Part shown: one piece after another, positions 1 through 9,824 of the stretch
Layout: each line of letters starts with the position of its first letter
Numbering within the stretch: the first letter of the stretch is position 1
DNA from: Variovorax sp. JS1663
GTDB taxonomy: Bacteria > Pseudomonadota > Gammaproteobacteria > Burkholderiales > Burkholderiaceae_C
Reading direction: 5' to 3'
Length of the DNA stretch: 64,000 nucleotides
NCBI RefSeq assembly: GCF_002157355.1
Contig: NZ_LYMK01000008.1
Location: forward strand, 1 to 64,000
Program-made: the position numbers and the translations under genes
Notes under the pieces: generated by a model
Seen by the model: only the letters and a program-made list of their open reading frames with translations
What the model was told of the DNA's origin: nothing
Databases searched by the model: none

Positions 1-1594
1 GTGGTGGCTTCGGTGGCGGCATCGGCGGGGGCGGCGGCACGCCGCCCGGCGCACCGCCAAGCCAGTTCGCGCACGGCGTCGCGAGCGGCGATCCGATGTC
101 CGACCGGGTCATCATCTGGACCCGCGTCAGCGGCGCCGGCCCCGGCACGCTCAACCTGAGCTGGGAAGTCGCGAGCGACGCGAACTTCGGTGCCATCGTG
201 GCGCGTGGTAATGCGAGCACGGCTTCCGAGCAGGACTTCACCGTGAAGGTGGACGTCACCGGCCTGCAGCCCGCCAGCGTGTACTTCTACCGCTTCTTCG
301 TCGGATCGGAGCCTTCGCCCACCGGCCGCACGAAGACCTTGCCCGTGGGCAGCGTGTCACTGATGCGGCTGGGCGTGATCTCCTGCACCAACTTTCCGGC
401 CGGCTACTTCAACGTCTGCGCGGAGATGGCCAAGCGCACCGACATCGATCTCGTGCTGCACCTGGGCGACTACATCTACGAGTACGGCCCGCTCGGCTTC
501 GCGTCTCAACTGGCCATCGCGCTCGATCGCGAATCGCAGCCGCCGCGCGAACTGTTGACGCTCGATGACTACCGCCGGCGCCACGCGCAGTACCGCACCG
601 ACCCCGACCTGGTGACGCTGCACGCGAAGCTGCCGATGATCGCGGTATGGGACGACCACGACGTGGCGGACAACGCCTGGTCCAGTGGTGCGGTCAACCA
701 CGACGCGGCCACCGAGGGCAGCTTTGCCGCACGGCGCGCTGCGGCCATCCAGGCCTATCGCGAATGGCTTCCGGTGCGGATGCCCGATCCCGCCGATCCG
801 CTGAAGATCTACCGCTCCTTCGATTTCGGCTCGCTCGCCTCTCTGCACATGCTCGACACCCGGTTGATCGGGCGCGATCAGCAGGTCACTCTCGAGCAGT
901 ATCTCGACGGCGCCGCCGACAGCACGTCGCGCCAGCTGCTGGGGTCCGTGCAGTCCGATTGGCTGCTGGCGCGGCTGGCCGCTTCCACGGCCACCTGGCA
1001 GGTGCTCGGAAGCCAGGTGCTGATGGCGCGCATGGAAATACCGCTGAGCGTGGCCAGCGCGTTCAACCTCGAGACCGTGAGCGAATTCCTGCTGGCGCAA
1101 GCGACGCCGGAATCCTCGCGCAGCGACAGCCAGCGCGCTTTGCTGGCCCAGCGCCGCGTGCCCTACAACCTCGATGCCTGGGATGGCTACCCGGCCGCGC
1201 GCGAGACCGTGCTGGCGGCGGCCCGCTCCATGGGCAAGAACCTCGTCTCACTGGCCGGCGACACCCACAACGCGTGGGCCAGCAACCTGACCGATGCGGC
1301 GGGTCTGCGCGTCGGCGTGGAGTTCGCGACGCCTTCCGTCAGTTCGCCCGGCTTCGAGATCCTGCTGCCGTTGATCTCGGGCCCCGTGCTGACGGATGCC
1401 TTTCCGAAGATGGTGAGGGACCTGCGCTATGCCGAGACCAGCAGGCGTGGCTTCCTGGTCCTGACGCTCACGCCCTCCGAAGCGCGCGCGGATTGGACGG
1501 AGGTCAGCACCGCGCTCAGCCGCAGCTACACCGCGCGGCTGGCGGCGAGTCTGCATGCACTGCCGGGCGCGGCCCATCTCGACGTGCTGCCTGT

Positions 1595-1598
<4 letters not shown>
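1..1598 (+). CDS. phoD: PhoD-family alkaline phosphatase/phosphodiesterase (5' end outside window)
   Basis: The reading frame is open from the left edge, so the true start lies upstream; an internal ATG at 96 is not the start, because the family's N-terminal FAHGVASGDP motif is encoded just before it, after a glycine-rich linker. Visible metal-site motifs are HLGDYIYEYG, WDDHDVADNAW and LAGDTHNAW, typical of the PhoD metallophosphatase fold that hydrolyses phosphate mono- and diesters outside the cytoplasm. Family members normally carry a Tat signal peptide; here it would lie outside the window. The gene converges on a broken amrS and their ends overlap by a few bases. Function within the family (phosphatase versus phospholipase D-like) cannot be told from sequence. 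Confidence 0.88.
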
Positions 1599-2186
<588 letters not shown>

Positions 2187-2190
<4 letters not shown>

Positions 2191-3026
2191 GGCGCGGACG
2201 TTTCGAAGGCGATCGAGGCGTAGCCGACCACCTGGTCGCGTGAGCCCGCGGTGTCGCCGGAGTTGCGCAGGTCCAGCAGCCGCGGGCGCAGACCATGACG
2301 GGCTGCCGATCGCAACGCGCCGTTGAGTGCAAGGGCACCGCAGGCGTCGCCGCCGGTCAGCGTGCCGTCGAAGGCCAGGATGCGTTCGACCGTGCTGCGG
2401 TCGCAGCGTTGCGCTTGTGCGTAGGGAAGGTAGTGCGACAGGTCGGAGCTGATGACGACCAGCGTCTCCTCGCCACCCCACAGGCGCTCCAGCACCTGGG
2501 CGACCTCGCCCGGTCCGGCGTCGCCGATCAGCAGCGGCGCCAGCGTGAAGCTCTCGAGCACGGCCTGCAGGAAGGGCAACTGGACCTCCAGCGAATGCTC
2601 ATGGGCGTGCGGCCGGTCGTCGTGTGCAACCTGGGGCAGCGCCTGGAGGGCCGTGAGCGCATCGCGATCCAGCATCACGCGGCCGAGGGGCGTATCGAAG
2701 GCCTCGGCCACCGGCGCGGCCAGGCCGCGCACCGGCATGCGATGGGCCGGACCGAGCAACACCACGCGCCGGATCCGTTGGTGCCAGGGCGCGAGCAAGG
2801 CATAGGCACGCCCCGCGACGGCGCCGGAATAGCCGTAGCCAGCGTGGGGCACGACCAGCAGTTTCGGTGGGCGCGCCGTCGCCTCGGCGGCGCCGGATGC
2901 GTCGAGGTAGTCTCCGATCTCGCGCGCCAGCTGCAGTGCGTCGTCGGTGTAGAAGATCCCCGCAACGGCTGCGGGGCGGGCATGAAGCGTGGCGCCCAAT
3001 ATGGACTTGGCGCCGGCGCGGGTCAA
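2187..3026 (-). CDS. amrB: AmmeMemoRadiSam system protein B (MEMO1 family)
   Basis: 279 aa, the usual length. MEMO-family landmarks are visible: VVPHAGYGYSG near the N-terminus, LLGPAHRMPVRG, the HAHEHSLEVQLPF stretch and ISSDLSHYLPY; the conserved His and Asp residues resemble a degenerate extradiol-dioxygenase-like metal site. The family occurs with an AMMECR1 protein and a radical SAM enzyme in a system of unknown reaction. Here it is the first gene, coupled by ATGA to the broken radical SAM gene, and no AMMECR1 gene is in the window, so the protein may be an orphan. It is divergent from arfB, with only 27 bp between the two start codons. Confidence 0.85.
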
Positions 3027-3053
3027 CCCGTGTGCCTGGTCTCAGAATGGCGA

Positions 3054-3467
3054 ATGTCCGTGATGCGTCCGCCCGTCCTCATCGATCCGCTGGAAGTCGA
3101 GCTCAGCGCCGTGCGCGCCCAGGGCGCGGGTGGCCAGAACGTGAACAAGGTGTCGAGCGCGGTGCACCTGCGCTACGACATCCCGGCGAGCTCGCTGCCG
3201 CAGGAGGTCAAGGAGCGCCTGCTCGCGTCGGGCGACCGCCGCATCACGCAGGAGGGCGTGCTGGTGCTGAAGGCGCAGCGGCATCGCAGCCAGGACATGA
3301 ACCGCGCCGATGCGCTGGCGCGGCTGCAGGAGCTGGTCGATCGCGTCGCGCTCCCGCCGCTCGTGCGGCGGGCCACCCGGCCCACGCGGGCCTCCGTGAA
3401 GCGCCGGCGCGAGGCGAAGCGTCAGCGCTCGGAGGTCAAGAGTCTGCGCAGGCCGGTGCAGGACTGA
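3054..3467 (+). CDS. arfB: alternative ribosome-rescue peptidyl-tRNA hydrolase ArfB
   Basis: 137 aa, the size of E. coli YaeJ/ArfB. The catalytic GGQ loop is present in RAQGAGGQNVNKVSS, followed by the RF-2-like fold and the basic, unstructured C-terminal tail (ending RRREAKRQRSEVKSLRRP) that inserts into the empty mRNA channel. It releases peptidyl-tRNA from ribosomes stalled without a stop codon. The start at 3054 was chosen because it precedes the conserved N-terminus closely; a second Met at 3063 is equally possible. The open frame extends far upstream only as antisense of amrB. The 3' end overlaps the convergent sulP gene by 32 bp. Confidence 0.93.
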   Translation: MSVMRPPVLIDPLEVELSAVRAQGAGGQNVNKVSSAVHLRYDIPASSLPQEVKERLLASGDRRITQEGVLVLKAQRHRSQDMNRADALARLQELVDRVALPPLVRRATRPTRASVKRRREAKRQRSEVKSLRRPVQD

Positions 3468-5163
3468 GCTGGGAAGACGGCTCTTCCTGGCCCGGTGCAG
3501 ACAGGTTCGCCAGCGCGGCGAGCGCGTCGGCATCGGTGCGGTAGATGGAGAGCATCGGCCCCGGCGCCAGCAGACAGGCGCGTTCCAGCACCTGCTGCGC
3601 CGGCAGCTTGAGGCCGCTCAGGTGCAGGCGCACGCCCTTGGATTCCAGCAGCCGGCGGATCGCGCCGAAGACCTCGGCGCCGGTCACGTCGATGCGGTTG
3701 ATCGGCTGCGCGAACAGGCAGATGTCGGTGAGCCCGGGCCGCATCGCCAGCGCGACGGTGATGGCGCGCTCCAGCGTGCTCGCGGTGGCGAAGTCGAGTT
3801 CGGCATCCATGCGCATCGCGTGCAGCTGCGGCGCGAGCGGCGGCAGGTTCCAGAGGTGGCGGTCGCGCAGGCTGCCGTCGGGATGCAGGCCCACCTCGAT
3901 GATGCGCGGGTGCAGGTGCCGGTACATGTAGTGGCTCAGGCTCATCAGCAGGCCGGCCAGCACGCCCCAGTAGATCGAGGGCGAGGTCACGATGGTGAGG
4001 ACGAAAGTGACCAGCGCCGTCACCGCCTCCACGCGCGAGATGCGCCAGAGCGAGACGAACTGCCCGGGCCGCACCAGCCCGAGCATGGCGATCACCACGA
4101 TCGCCGCCAGCACCGCCTGTGGCACGTGGTAGAGCAGCGGCATCGCCCACAGCAGCGCGGCGCCGATCAGCAAGACGCAGAAGATGGTGGCCCATCCGGT
4201 CTGCGCGCCCGCGTAGAGGTTGATGGCCGAGCGCGAGAAGGAGGAGCTGGTGGGAAAGGCGCCCGAGAAGCCCGAGGCGATCTTGGCCAGGCCCTGGCCG
4301 ATCAGGTCCTGGTTCTCGTTCCAGAGCTTGCCGGCGCGTGCGTTGTCCACCTTGGCGCTGGAGGCCGTCTCCAGGAAGCTCACCAGCGTGATCATCAGCG
4401 CGGGCAGCAGCAGGGCGCCGAAGGTGCCCAGGGGCTGGGTGCCGGGCCAGTAGAAGGCCGGCAGGCCCGAGGGCAGGGTGCCGACCACGGCCCCGCCGCG
4501 CAGCGCATAGCCGATGGCTGCGCTGATGGCCGCGCAGGCGCCCACCACCACCATCGCGGCGGGGAAGCGCGGCCAGCGCTCCTTCGCCACCCACAGCGCC
4601 GCGATGCTGCCGAGCCCGAAGGCGATGGCCAGGAAATCGGGCGGCGCGCCGTGCAGCAGCTGGCCGATGCTGCGGCCCGTGAAGCCGAACAGCGCCGGCA
4701 CCTGCGACAAGATGATCAGCACCGAGGCGGCCTGCGTGAAGCCCATCAGCACCGGCGAATTGACCAGGCGCAGCACCCAGCCGAAGCCGCCGAGCCCGAG
4801 GAAGAGCTGGATCGCGCCTGACATGAAGCACAGCCACACCGCCAGCGCCACCCATTCGGCGCTGCCCGGGATCGCGAGCGGGCCCAGCGAGGCAGCCACC
4901 AGCAGGCTGGACAGGGCGGTCGGGCCGACCGAGAGCCGGGTCGAGGCGCTGAACAGCACGCCGATGAGGGCGGGCAGGAGCGAAGCGTAGATGCCGGTCA
5001 CCAGCGGCATGCCGGCGAGTGCCGCATAGGCGACGCCCTGCGGAATCACCATCAGCGCCACCGTGATGCCGGCCAGCGCCTCGCCGGTCAGAAGAGCGCG
5101 GCTGGGACGGGGCCAGCCGAGAAAGGGGAGCCAGCGTACGAGCTGGTCGCGGTTCAGGGCCAT
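3436..5163 (-). CDS. SulP family inorganic anion transporter with STAS domain
   Basis: 575 aa. Residues ~20-430 form the multi-pass SulP membrane domain, with the recognisable early motif GITVALMVIPQGVAYAALAG followed by GIYASLLPALIG; a C-terminal STAS domain (~460-560) contains INRIDVTGAEVF. SulP proteins carry sulfate, bicarbonate, C4-dicarboxylates or other anions across the inner membrane; the substrate here is not determined. The start at 5163 is preferred because the frame further upstream is low-complexity and non-homologous. It is monocistronic, converging on arfB with a 32-bp overlap. Upstream, 5164-5279 holds only its probable promoter. Confidence 0.92.
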   Translation of the reverse strand: MALNRDQLVRWLPFLGWPRPSRALLTGEALAGITVALMVIPQGVAYAALAGMPLVTGIYASLLPALIGVLFSASTRLSVGPTALSSLLVAASLGPLAIPGSAEWVALAVWLCFMSGAIQLFLGLGGFGWVLRLVNSPVLMGFTQAASVLIILSQVPALFGFTGRSIGQLLHGAPPDFLAIAFGLGSIAALWVAKERWPRFPAAMVVVGACAAISAAIGYALRGGAVVGTLPSGLPAFYWPGTQPLGTFGALLLPALMITLVSFLETASSAKVDNARAGKLWNENQDLIGQGLAKIASGFSGAFPTSSSFSRSAINLYAGAQTGWATIFCVLLIGAALLWAMPLLYHVPQAVLAAIVVIAMLGLVRPGQFVSLWRISRVEAVTALVTFVLTIVTSPSIYWGVLAGLLMSLSHYMYRHLHPRIIEVGLHPDGSLRDRHLWNLPPLAPQLHAMRMDAELDFATASTLERAITVALAMRPGLTDICLFAQPINRIDVTGAEVFGAIRRLLESKGVRLHLSGLKLPAQQVLERACLLAPGPMLSIYRTDADALAALANLSAPGQEEPSSQLSPAPACADS

Positions 5164-5279
5164 GCCTTCACCGCAGGGGAGGGTTCGGGGTGCACCCGCC
5201 GATGATACGAAAGTGCTGGTTCGCCAGCGCCCGCGCCCAGACCCTGGCGGCGGAGCTACGCACGGCTGGCGTTCGACAG

Positions 5280-6146
5280 CTAGGACTTCTTCTTGTGCTG
5301 AAACGCCGTCGGCGACTGCCCCGTCGCCGCCTTGAACATCGCGCAGAACGCACTGTCTGTCGCATAACCGCTGGCCGAGGCGACCTGGCTCACCGCCATG
5401 CCGCGCGCCAGCAAGGGCAGGGCATGGGCCAGCACGGCCTGCTGGCGCCATTGCTGCCAGCTCATGCCGAGCTGGTCGCGGAACAGGCGCGCCACGGTGC
5501 GCTCGCTGGCGCCGATGGCTTCCGCCCGCTCGGCCAGGGTGGCGCGCCCGGCCGGGTTGCGCAGCAGGGTCTCGCACAGCTGGCGCAGGCGCTTGTCAGC
5601 CGGCAGCGGCACGTCGATACGGATCTGTGTCGCGCGCTCCAGCTCGTCGACCAGGAGCGGCGCGATCCAGCGCTCGCGCTGCGCCGCATGCGGATCGGCC
5701 GGCGGCAGGCCGTCGGGCGTGGTGTCCAGCGCCAGCATCAGGGCGCGCAGCAGGGGGCTGATCTCCAGCACCTCGCACTTGTCCCAGGGCGGGCCGAGCC
5801 AGCTGTGCAGGTAGACGGTGCGCAGCTCCGCGTCCTCGATCAGCGTGATGCTGTGCGACATGTTGGCCGGCACCCACAGCGCGCGCGAAGGCGGCACGAT
5901 GTAGCTGCCGTCCTCGGTGCTCAGCCGGATCACGCCGCGGGTCGAGAAGGTCAGCTGCGGCCAGGGATGCGTGTGCAGGTCGACGAAGGTGTCGGCCTTC
6001 AGAAAGTGCTCTTTGGCCCGTAGCGGCCGCAGCGCATCGGGCGCATACAGGTGCGGCGTGAGCGGGCCCACGACCTGGGCCGGCGCCGGGACGGGTACCG
6101 GTGCGCGCCGCGCAGGGGGAGTGGTCGCAAAAACAGTCGACGGCAT
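5280..6146 (-). CDS. AraC-family transcriptional regulator
   Basis: 288 aa. The N-terminal half is a cupin-type sensor domain (DLHTHPWPQLTFSTRGVIRL). The C-terminal ~100 residues are a double helix-turn-helix of the AraC/XylS type, with ERTVARLFRDQLGMS in the first HTH and VSQVASASGYATDSAFCAMFK in the second. This architecture resembles E. coli NimR (YeaM), which controls an adjacent MFS exporter. Here too the gene is divergent from an MFS gene, so local control of that transporter is the natural inference. A short palindrome lies seven bases upstream of its start codon. Confidence 0.9.
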   Translation of the reverse strand: MPSTVFATTPPARRAPVPVPAPAQVVGPLTPHLYAPDALRPLRAKEHFLKADTFVDLHTHPWPQLTFSTRGVIRLSTEDGSYIVPPSRALWVPANMSHSITLIEDAELRTVYLHSWLGPPWDKCEVLEISPLLRALMLALDTTPDGLPPADPHAAQRERWIAPLLVDELERATQIRIDVPLPADKRLRQLCETLLRNPAGRATLAERAEAIGASERTVARLFRDQLGMSWQQWRQQAVLAHALPLLARGMAVSQVASASGYATDSAFCAMFKAATGQSPTAFQHKKKS

Positions 6147-6152
6147 GATTTC

Positions 6153-6165
6153 GACAAATGTTGTC
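6153..6165. promoter_or_regulatory. palindrome in araC/MFS divergent promoter region
   Basis: GACAA-ATG-TTGTC is a perfect 5-bp inverted repeat with a 3-bp spacer, in the 89-bp gap between the divergent AraC regulator and MFS transporter genes. It could be an operator, but AraC proteins more often bind direct repeats, so the role is only inferred. Confidence 0.35.
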
Positions 6166-6235
6166 TCTGTATCGCCATTCTGCCGTTGCCGTCCCGACTA
6201 GGATCGAGGCCTGCCCCGGTTTCTTGTTGCAATTC

Positions 6236-7477
6236 ATGTCTTCCCCTCCTGTCTCCGCCACCCCGACCACCTTGCGTTCGGACGCCAAGCTGATCGGTCT
6301 GGTCGGCCTGGCGCATGCCATCAGCCATTTCAGCCAACTGGTCCTGCCGCCGCTCTTTCCCTGGCTCAAGGATGCCTTCCAGGTCAGCTACACCGAGCTG
6401 GGTGCGGTGCTGACTGTCTTCTTCGTCGTCTCCTGCATGGTGCAGGCCGCCTCGGGCTTCGTGGTCGACCGGCTGGGGCCGCGCCCGGTGCTCTTCGTGG
6501 GCCTGGGCCTGCTGGCGGTGGCGGCCATCGGCTACGCACTGGCGCAGAGTTACTGGATGCTGCTGGCCAGCGCGGTGGTGGCCGGCGTCGGCAACGGCGT
6601 GTTCCACCCGGTCGACTACACGCTGTTCAACCGAAAGGTCGCGCCGACGCGGCTCGGTCATGCCTACAGCGTGCACGGCATCACCGGCAGCCTGGGCTGG
6701 GCGCTGGCGCCGGCTTTCGTGGTGCCGCTGGCGATCGCCTTCTCGTGGCGCGTGGCGCTGGCCTCGGCCGGCGTTCTGGCCCTGGTGGTGTTGCTCGTGC
6801 TGTGGCTCAACCGCGCCGTGCTGTCGCTGGACGTGAAGGCCGTGCACAAGGCGATGGGCGCGGATGCGGCGGCGGGCGGGGAGTTCGCCTTCCTCAAGAT
6901 CCCGGCCGTGTGGATGTGCTTCGGTTTCTTCTTCTTCTATGCCATGGCGCTGAGCGTGGTGCAGACCTTCGCGCCGGCCGCGGCCGGGCACCTGCACGCC
7001 GTGCCGGTGGCGCTGATCGCGATCTGTCTCACCGTCTACATGGTGGCCAGCGCTGGCGGCATGGTGGTGGGGGGCTTCCTGGCCTCCGATCCCACGCGCT
7101 GCGAGCGCATCGTGGGCCTGTCCTTCGGCGCCGCGGCGGTGCTTGCGCTGGTCCTGGCGCTGGCGAGCTTCCCGCCGGTGCTGGTGCCGGTGCTGTTCGG
7201 CGCCATGGGATTCGCCTCGGGCATCGCCGGCCCCTCGCGCGACCTGCTGGTCAAGCGGTCGACGCCGGCCAACGCCTCGGGCCGCGTCTATGGCGTGGTC
7301 TACGCCGGGCTGGACATCGGCCAGGCGATCGCGCCGCTGATCTTCGGCCGGCTGATGGACCATCACCAGTACGTGAGCGTGATCATCGGCCTGGCCGTGG
7401 TGCAGGCGGTGCTGATCGCCAGCGCCTTCAATGTGCGCCGCGTCCGGCGCGAAGCCCTGGTGCCAGCTTCAGCCTGA
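6236..7477 (+). CDS. MFS transporter
   Basis: 413 aa with about 12 hydrophobic segments and the MFS signature between TM2 and TM3 (GFVVDRLGPRPVLF). The segment ANGVFHPVDYTLFNRKV-like region (GVGNGVFHPVDYTL) and the N-terminal GLAHAISHFSQLVLPPLFPWL resemble the fosmidomycin-resistance-type branch of the family. The start at 6236 was chosen because it immediately precedes the conserved N-terminus; an in-frame ATG at 6158 lies inside the intergenic palindrome. The substrate is unknown. The next gene, a TauE-type exporter, begins about 10 bp downstream, so the two are probably co-transcribed. Confidence 0.9.
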   Translation: MSSPPVSATPTTLRSDAKLIGLVGLAHAISHFSQLVLPPLFPWLKDAFQVSYTELGAVLTVFFVVSCMVQAASGFVVDRLGPRPVLFVGLGLLAVAAIGYALAQSYWMLLASAVVAGVGNGVFHPVDYTLFNRKVAPTRLGHAYSVHGITGSLGWALAPAFVVPLAIAFSWRVALASAGVLALVVLLVLWLNRAVLSLDVKAVHKAMGADAAAGGEFAFLKIPAVWMCFGFFFFYAMALSVVQTFAPAAAGHLHAVPVALIAICLTVYMVASAGGMVVGGFLASDPTRCERIVGLSFGAAAVLALVLALASFPPVLVPVLFGAMGFASGIAGPSRDLLVKRSTPANASGRVYGVVYAGLDIGQAIAPLIFGRLMDHHQYVSVIIGLAVVQAVLIASAFNVRRVRREALVPASA

Positions 7478-7487
7478 GCCCGGGTTC

Positions 7488-8240
7488 TTGGCTTCGTCGC
7501 TCTACCTGATCGTCGCGCTCGGCGCGGTCGCGGCCGGGTTCGTGCAGGGCCTGTCCGGATTCGCCTTCAGCATGGTGGCGATGTCCGTCTGGGCCTGGAC
7601 CGTGGAGCCCAAGCTGGCCGCGGTGCTCGCCACCTTCGGCGGGCTGACCGGCCAGGTGATCGCTGCCGTCACGGTGCGCCGCGGCTTCGACCGGGCGCTG
7701 CTGCTGCCTTTCGTGCTGGGTGGCCTCGTGGGCGTTCCGCTGGGTGTGTGGCTGCTCCCGCGGCTGGACGTGCCGCTCTTCAAGGCCTGCCTGGGCGGCC
7801 TGCTGGTGATCTGGTGCCCGGCGATGCTGATGGCGCGCAACCTGCCGCGCGTGCGGGCCGGAGGGCGCGTGGCCGATGGCGTCATCGGCCTGATCGGCGG
7901 TGTCTGCGGCGGGCTCGGCGGCTTCACCGGCGCCATCCCCACGCTGTGGTGCACGCTGCGCGGGCTGGAGAAGGACCGGCAGCGCTCGGTGATCCAGAAC
8001 TTCAACCTCTCGATGCTTGCAGTGGCCTTTGCCGTCTACCTCGGCACGGGCCTGGTCGAGCTGCGCATGCTGCCGCTGCTGGGCATCGTCGCGCTGGCGG
8101 TGCTGGTGCCGGTGCTGCTCGGCGCGCGCCTCTACATCGGCATCAGCGAGGCGCGCTTCCGCCAGATCGTGCTGGGGCTGCTGACGCTGTCGGGCGTGGC
8201 GCTGCTGTCGTCCTCGCTGCCGGTGCTGCTGGCGCGCTGA
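7488..8240 (+). CDS. TSUP family (TauE/SafE) membrane transporter
   Basis: About 250 aa with seven to eight membrane segments. The internally duplicated TSUP pattern is visible: FVQGLSGFAFSMVA in the first half and GGVCGGLGGFTGAIPTLW in the second. The family moves sulfite, sulfoacetate or other organic and sulfur anions. I place the start at a TTG at 7488, directly before the first membrane helix. The alternative ATG at 7431 would add 19 residues that are merely the out-of-frame end of the MFS gene, and no strong ribosome-binding site separates the options. It probably shares the transcript of the MFS gene. Confidence 0.85.
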   Translation: MASSLYLIVALGAVAAGFVQGLSGFAFSMVAMSVWAWTVEPKLAAVLATFGGLTGQVIAAVTVRRGFDRALLLPFVLGGLVGVPLGVWLLPRLDVPLFKACLGGLLVIWCPAMLMARNLPRVRAGGRVADGVIGLIGGVCGGLGGFTGAIPTLWCTLRGLEKDRQRSVIQNFNLSMLAVAFAVYLGTGLVELRMLPLLGIVALAVLVPVLLGARLYIGISEARFRQIVLGLLTLSGVALLSSSLPVLLAR

Positions 8241-8250
8241 CCGGCCACGG

Positions 8251-8919
8251 TCAGGGCGCGGGGCCTTCCCAGCCTTCCTCGAAGGGAAAGCGCGCGGCCC
8301 AGAAGGCGGCCAGCCGCGGCTCCGCGTCGACGCGGCGCACGACCTCCGCCAGGCGCGGCGCCGCGCCGTAGAAGCGCTTGCGCTGCGGCGTCCAGCGCGA
8401 CGCGACGGTCACGTAGAGATCGAGCATGCCGATCTGCTCGCCCAGCAGGTACGGCGTGCCGCGCGGCATCTGTGCGTCCATGATCTGCCAGCACTGGGTG
8501 ATGCGCGCGGCCGTGCGCGCCTTGATCACCGCCTCGGCCTGCGCATCGGCTGCGAGGCGGGAGGGCTCGTCGCGCACCCAGAACATCGAATAGATGGCGG
8601 CGGGGATGAAGCTCATCCACCGCAGGTACTGGGCGCGGCGCGGATCGTCGACGGGCGGCGCCAGCCCCGATTCGGGATGGCGGTCGCCCAGCCAGATCAG
8701 GATGGCGGCGCTCTCGGTCATCACCTCGCCCGAGGGCAGCACCAGCACGGGCACCTGCCGCATGGCATTCACCGGCAGCAATTTGTTGCGCTCGGCCTCG
8801 CCTTCCCAGGGCGCGACGTCGATCACCTCGACGGGCGCGCCGATCAGCGTGAGCGCGGCGTGAACGGGCGTGGCGCCTGACCCGGGGGCGCCGTAGAGGC
8901 GGTAGGCATCAGCGTTCAT
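8251..8919 (-). CDS. glutathione S-transferase family protein
   Basis: 222 aa. The N-terminal thioredoxin-like domain contains YGAPGSGATPVHAALTLIG, the cis-proline segment AMRQVPVLVL and the glutathione-binding ESAAI motif; residues ~90-215 form the helical domain. The active-site Ser/Cys is probably in the GSGATP stretch. The endogenous substrate is not predictable. It converges on the TauE-type transporter with only 10 bp between the stops and is upstream of nothing obviously linked to it. Confidence 0.87.
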   Translation of the reverse strand: MNADAYRLYGAPGSGATPVHAALTLIGAPVEVIDVAPWEGEAERNKLLPVNAMRQVPVLVLPSGEVMTESAAILIWLGDRHPESGLAPPVDDPRRAQYLRWMSFIPAAIYSMFWVRDEPSRLAADAQAEAVIKARTAARITQCWQIMDAQMPRGTPYLLGEQIGMLDLYVTVASRWTPQRKRFYGAAPRLAEVVRRVDAEPRLAAFWAARFPFEEGWEGPAP

Positions 8920-8959
8920 ACCCCAAGCCTACACACCGGGCCCGGGCCGCGGCGTCGGA

Positions 8960-9472
8960 TCATGCCGCGAGCAGCGCGTCGACCTGCTGCAGCGCCGCCA
9001 GCGTCTTCACGCAGGCCTCCGCCACCTCGGTGCCCTTGACCGCGAAGTGGCGGTGGAAGTACTTGCGGTGCTCCACGTGCTCGTGGAAGTGGTGCGGCGT
9101 GAGCACGGCCGAGAACACCGGCACGTCGGTCTCCAGCTGCACCGTCATCAGCGAGTTCACCACCGTGCTGGCGACGAATTCGTGGCGGTAGATGCCGCCG
9201 TCCACCACCAGCGCGCAACCGACGATGCCGGCGTAGCGGCCCGAGCGGGCCAGGCGCTTGGCGTGCAGCGGGATCTCGAAGGCGCCTGGCACGTCGAAGA
9301 CGTCGATGCGATCCAGGGGCACGCCCTGGCGCTGCATCTCCTCGAGGAAGGCGTCGCGCGCCTGGTGGACGATGTCGGAATGCCATTGCGCCTGCACGAA
9401 GGCGATGCGCTGGCCGCGCGATCCATCGGATGCGCTGACGGCGGAGAGGGGAAGGTCGTTGATCTGACTCAT
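8960..9472 (-). CDS. ribH2: 6,7-dimethyl-8-ribityllumazine synthase, RibH2 type
   Basis: 170 aa. It condenses 5-amino-6-ribitylaminouracil with dihydroxybutanone phosphate, the penultimate step of riboflavin synthesis. Family motifs are FDVPGAFEIPLHAKRLA, the GCALVVDGGIYRHEFVA stretch and PVFSAVLTPHHFHEH; the last, with its extra His and long C-terminal segment, matches the RibH2 (type II) branch known from Brucella and rhizobia. The start at 9472 follows a ribosome-binding site (AAAGG); an upstream in-frame ATG lies just below the riboswitch. No other rib gene is adjacent. An FMN riboswitch in its 5' leader indicates repression by FMN. Confidence 0.92.
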   Translation of the reverse strand: MSQINDLPLSAVSASDGSRGQRIAFVQAQWHSDIVHQARDAFLEEMQRQGVPLDRIDVFDVPGAFEIPLHAKRLARSGRYAGIVGCALVVDGGIYRHEFVASTVVNSLMTVQLETDVPVFSAVLTPHHFHEHVEHRKYFHRHFAVKGTEVAEACVKTLAALQQVDALLAA

Positions 9473-9561
9473 GGTTTGCCTTTCGAGAAGGGTTGCCTGA
9501 ATCAGGGCGCACGAGCCCGAAGCCCGGCGCATGCGCGAACGCACCCGCAGGGCGACGAGAC

Positions 9562-9713
9562 CGCGCTCTCTTTCATCCGGACTGTGACCGTCGGCCCCGG
9601 GATCTCACCAGGTCTGCTGACCCCGCGGCGCGTTGCACGCTGCGGGCGCTCGCGGGCTCGTGCGAACAGGTCGCCATCACCGCCGGTGGGGAATTGCACC
9701 CCGCCCTGAGAAC
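9562..9713 (-). promoter_or_regulatory. FMN riboswitch (RFN element)
   Basis: Read on the minus strand, the leader opens with the conserved AGGGCGGGGTGCAATTCCCC arm followed by ACCGGCGGT, and closes with GTCCGGATGAAAGAGAG. These are the invariant blocks of the RFN aptamer, separated by the usual variable helices. It sits 90 bp upstream of ribH2, so FMN should shut down that gene. Between the aptamer and the start codon I see no classical U-tract terminator, which favours translational control. Confidence 0.95.
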
Positions 9714-9749
9714 GCTTTGCCGCCGCGCTTTCGCGCGGTGGCCCGGCGA

Positions 9750-9755
9750 TTCTAG
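9750..9755 (-). promoter_or_regulatory. -10 box for the ribH2 leader transcript
   Basis: TAGAAT on the minus strand, about 35 bp upstream of the riboswitch aptamer, is a good sigma-70 -10 element; the same hexamer precedes the thrS leader elsewhere in the window. The -35 is not obvious. Confidence 0.45.
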
Positions 9756-9824
9756 GAGCGGCGCGCCCGTCTCGCTGTCCCCCTCGCGCCAGACCTCGCG
9801 CAGCGCGGGGGCTTGCGCAGAGCC

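Noticed and set aside
6158..6235. Upstream ATG start for the MFS transporter
   Set aside because: It lies in the intergenic palindrome and adds a non-homologous stretch; ATG 6236 precedes the conserved N-terminus.
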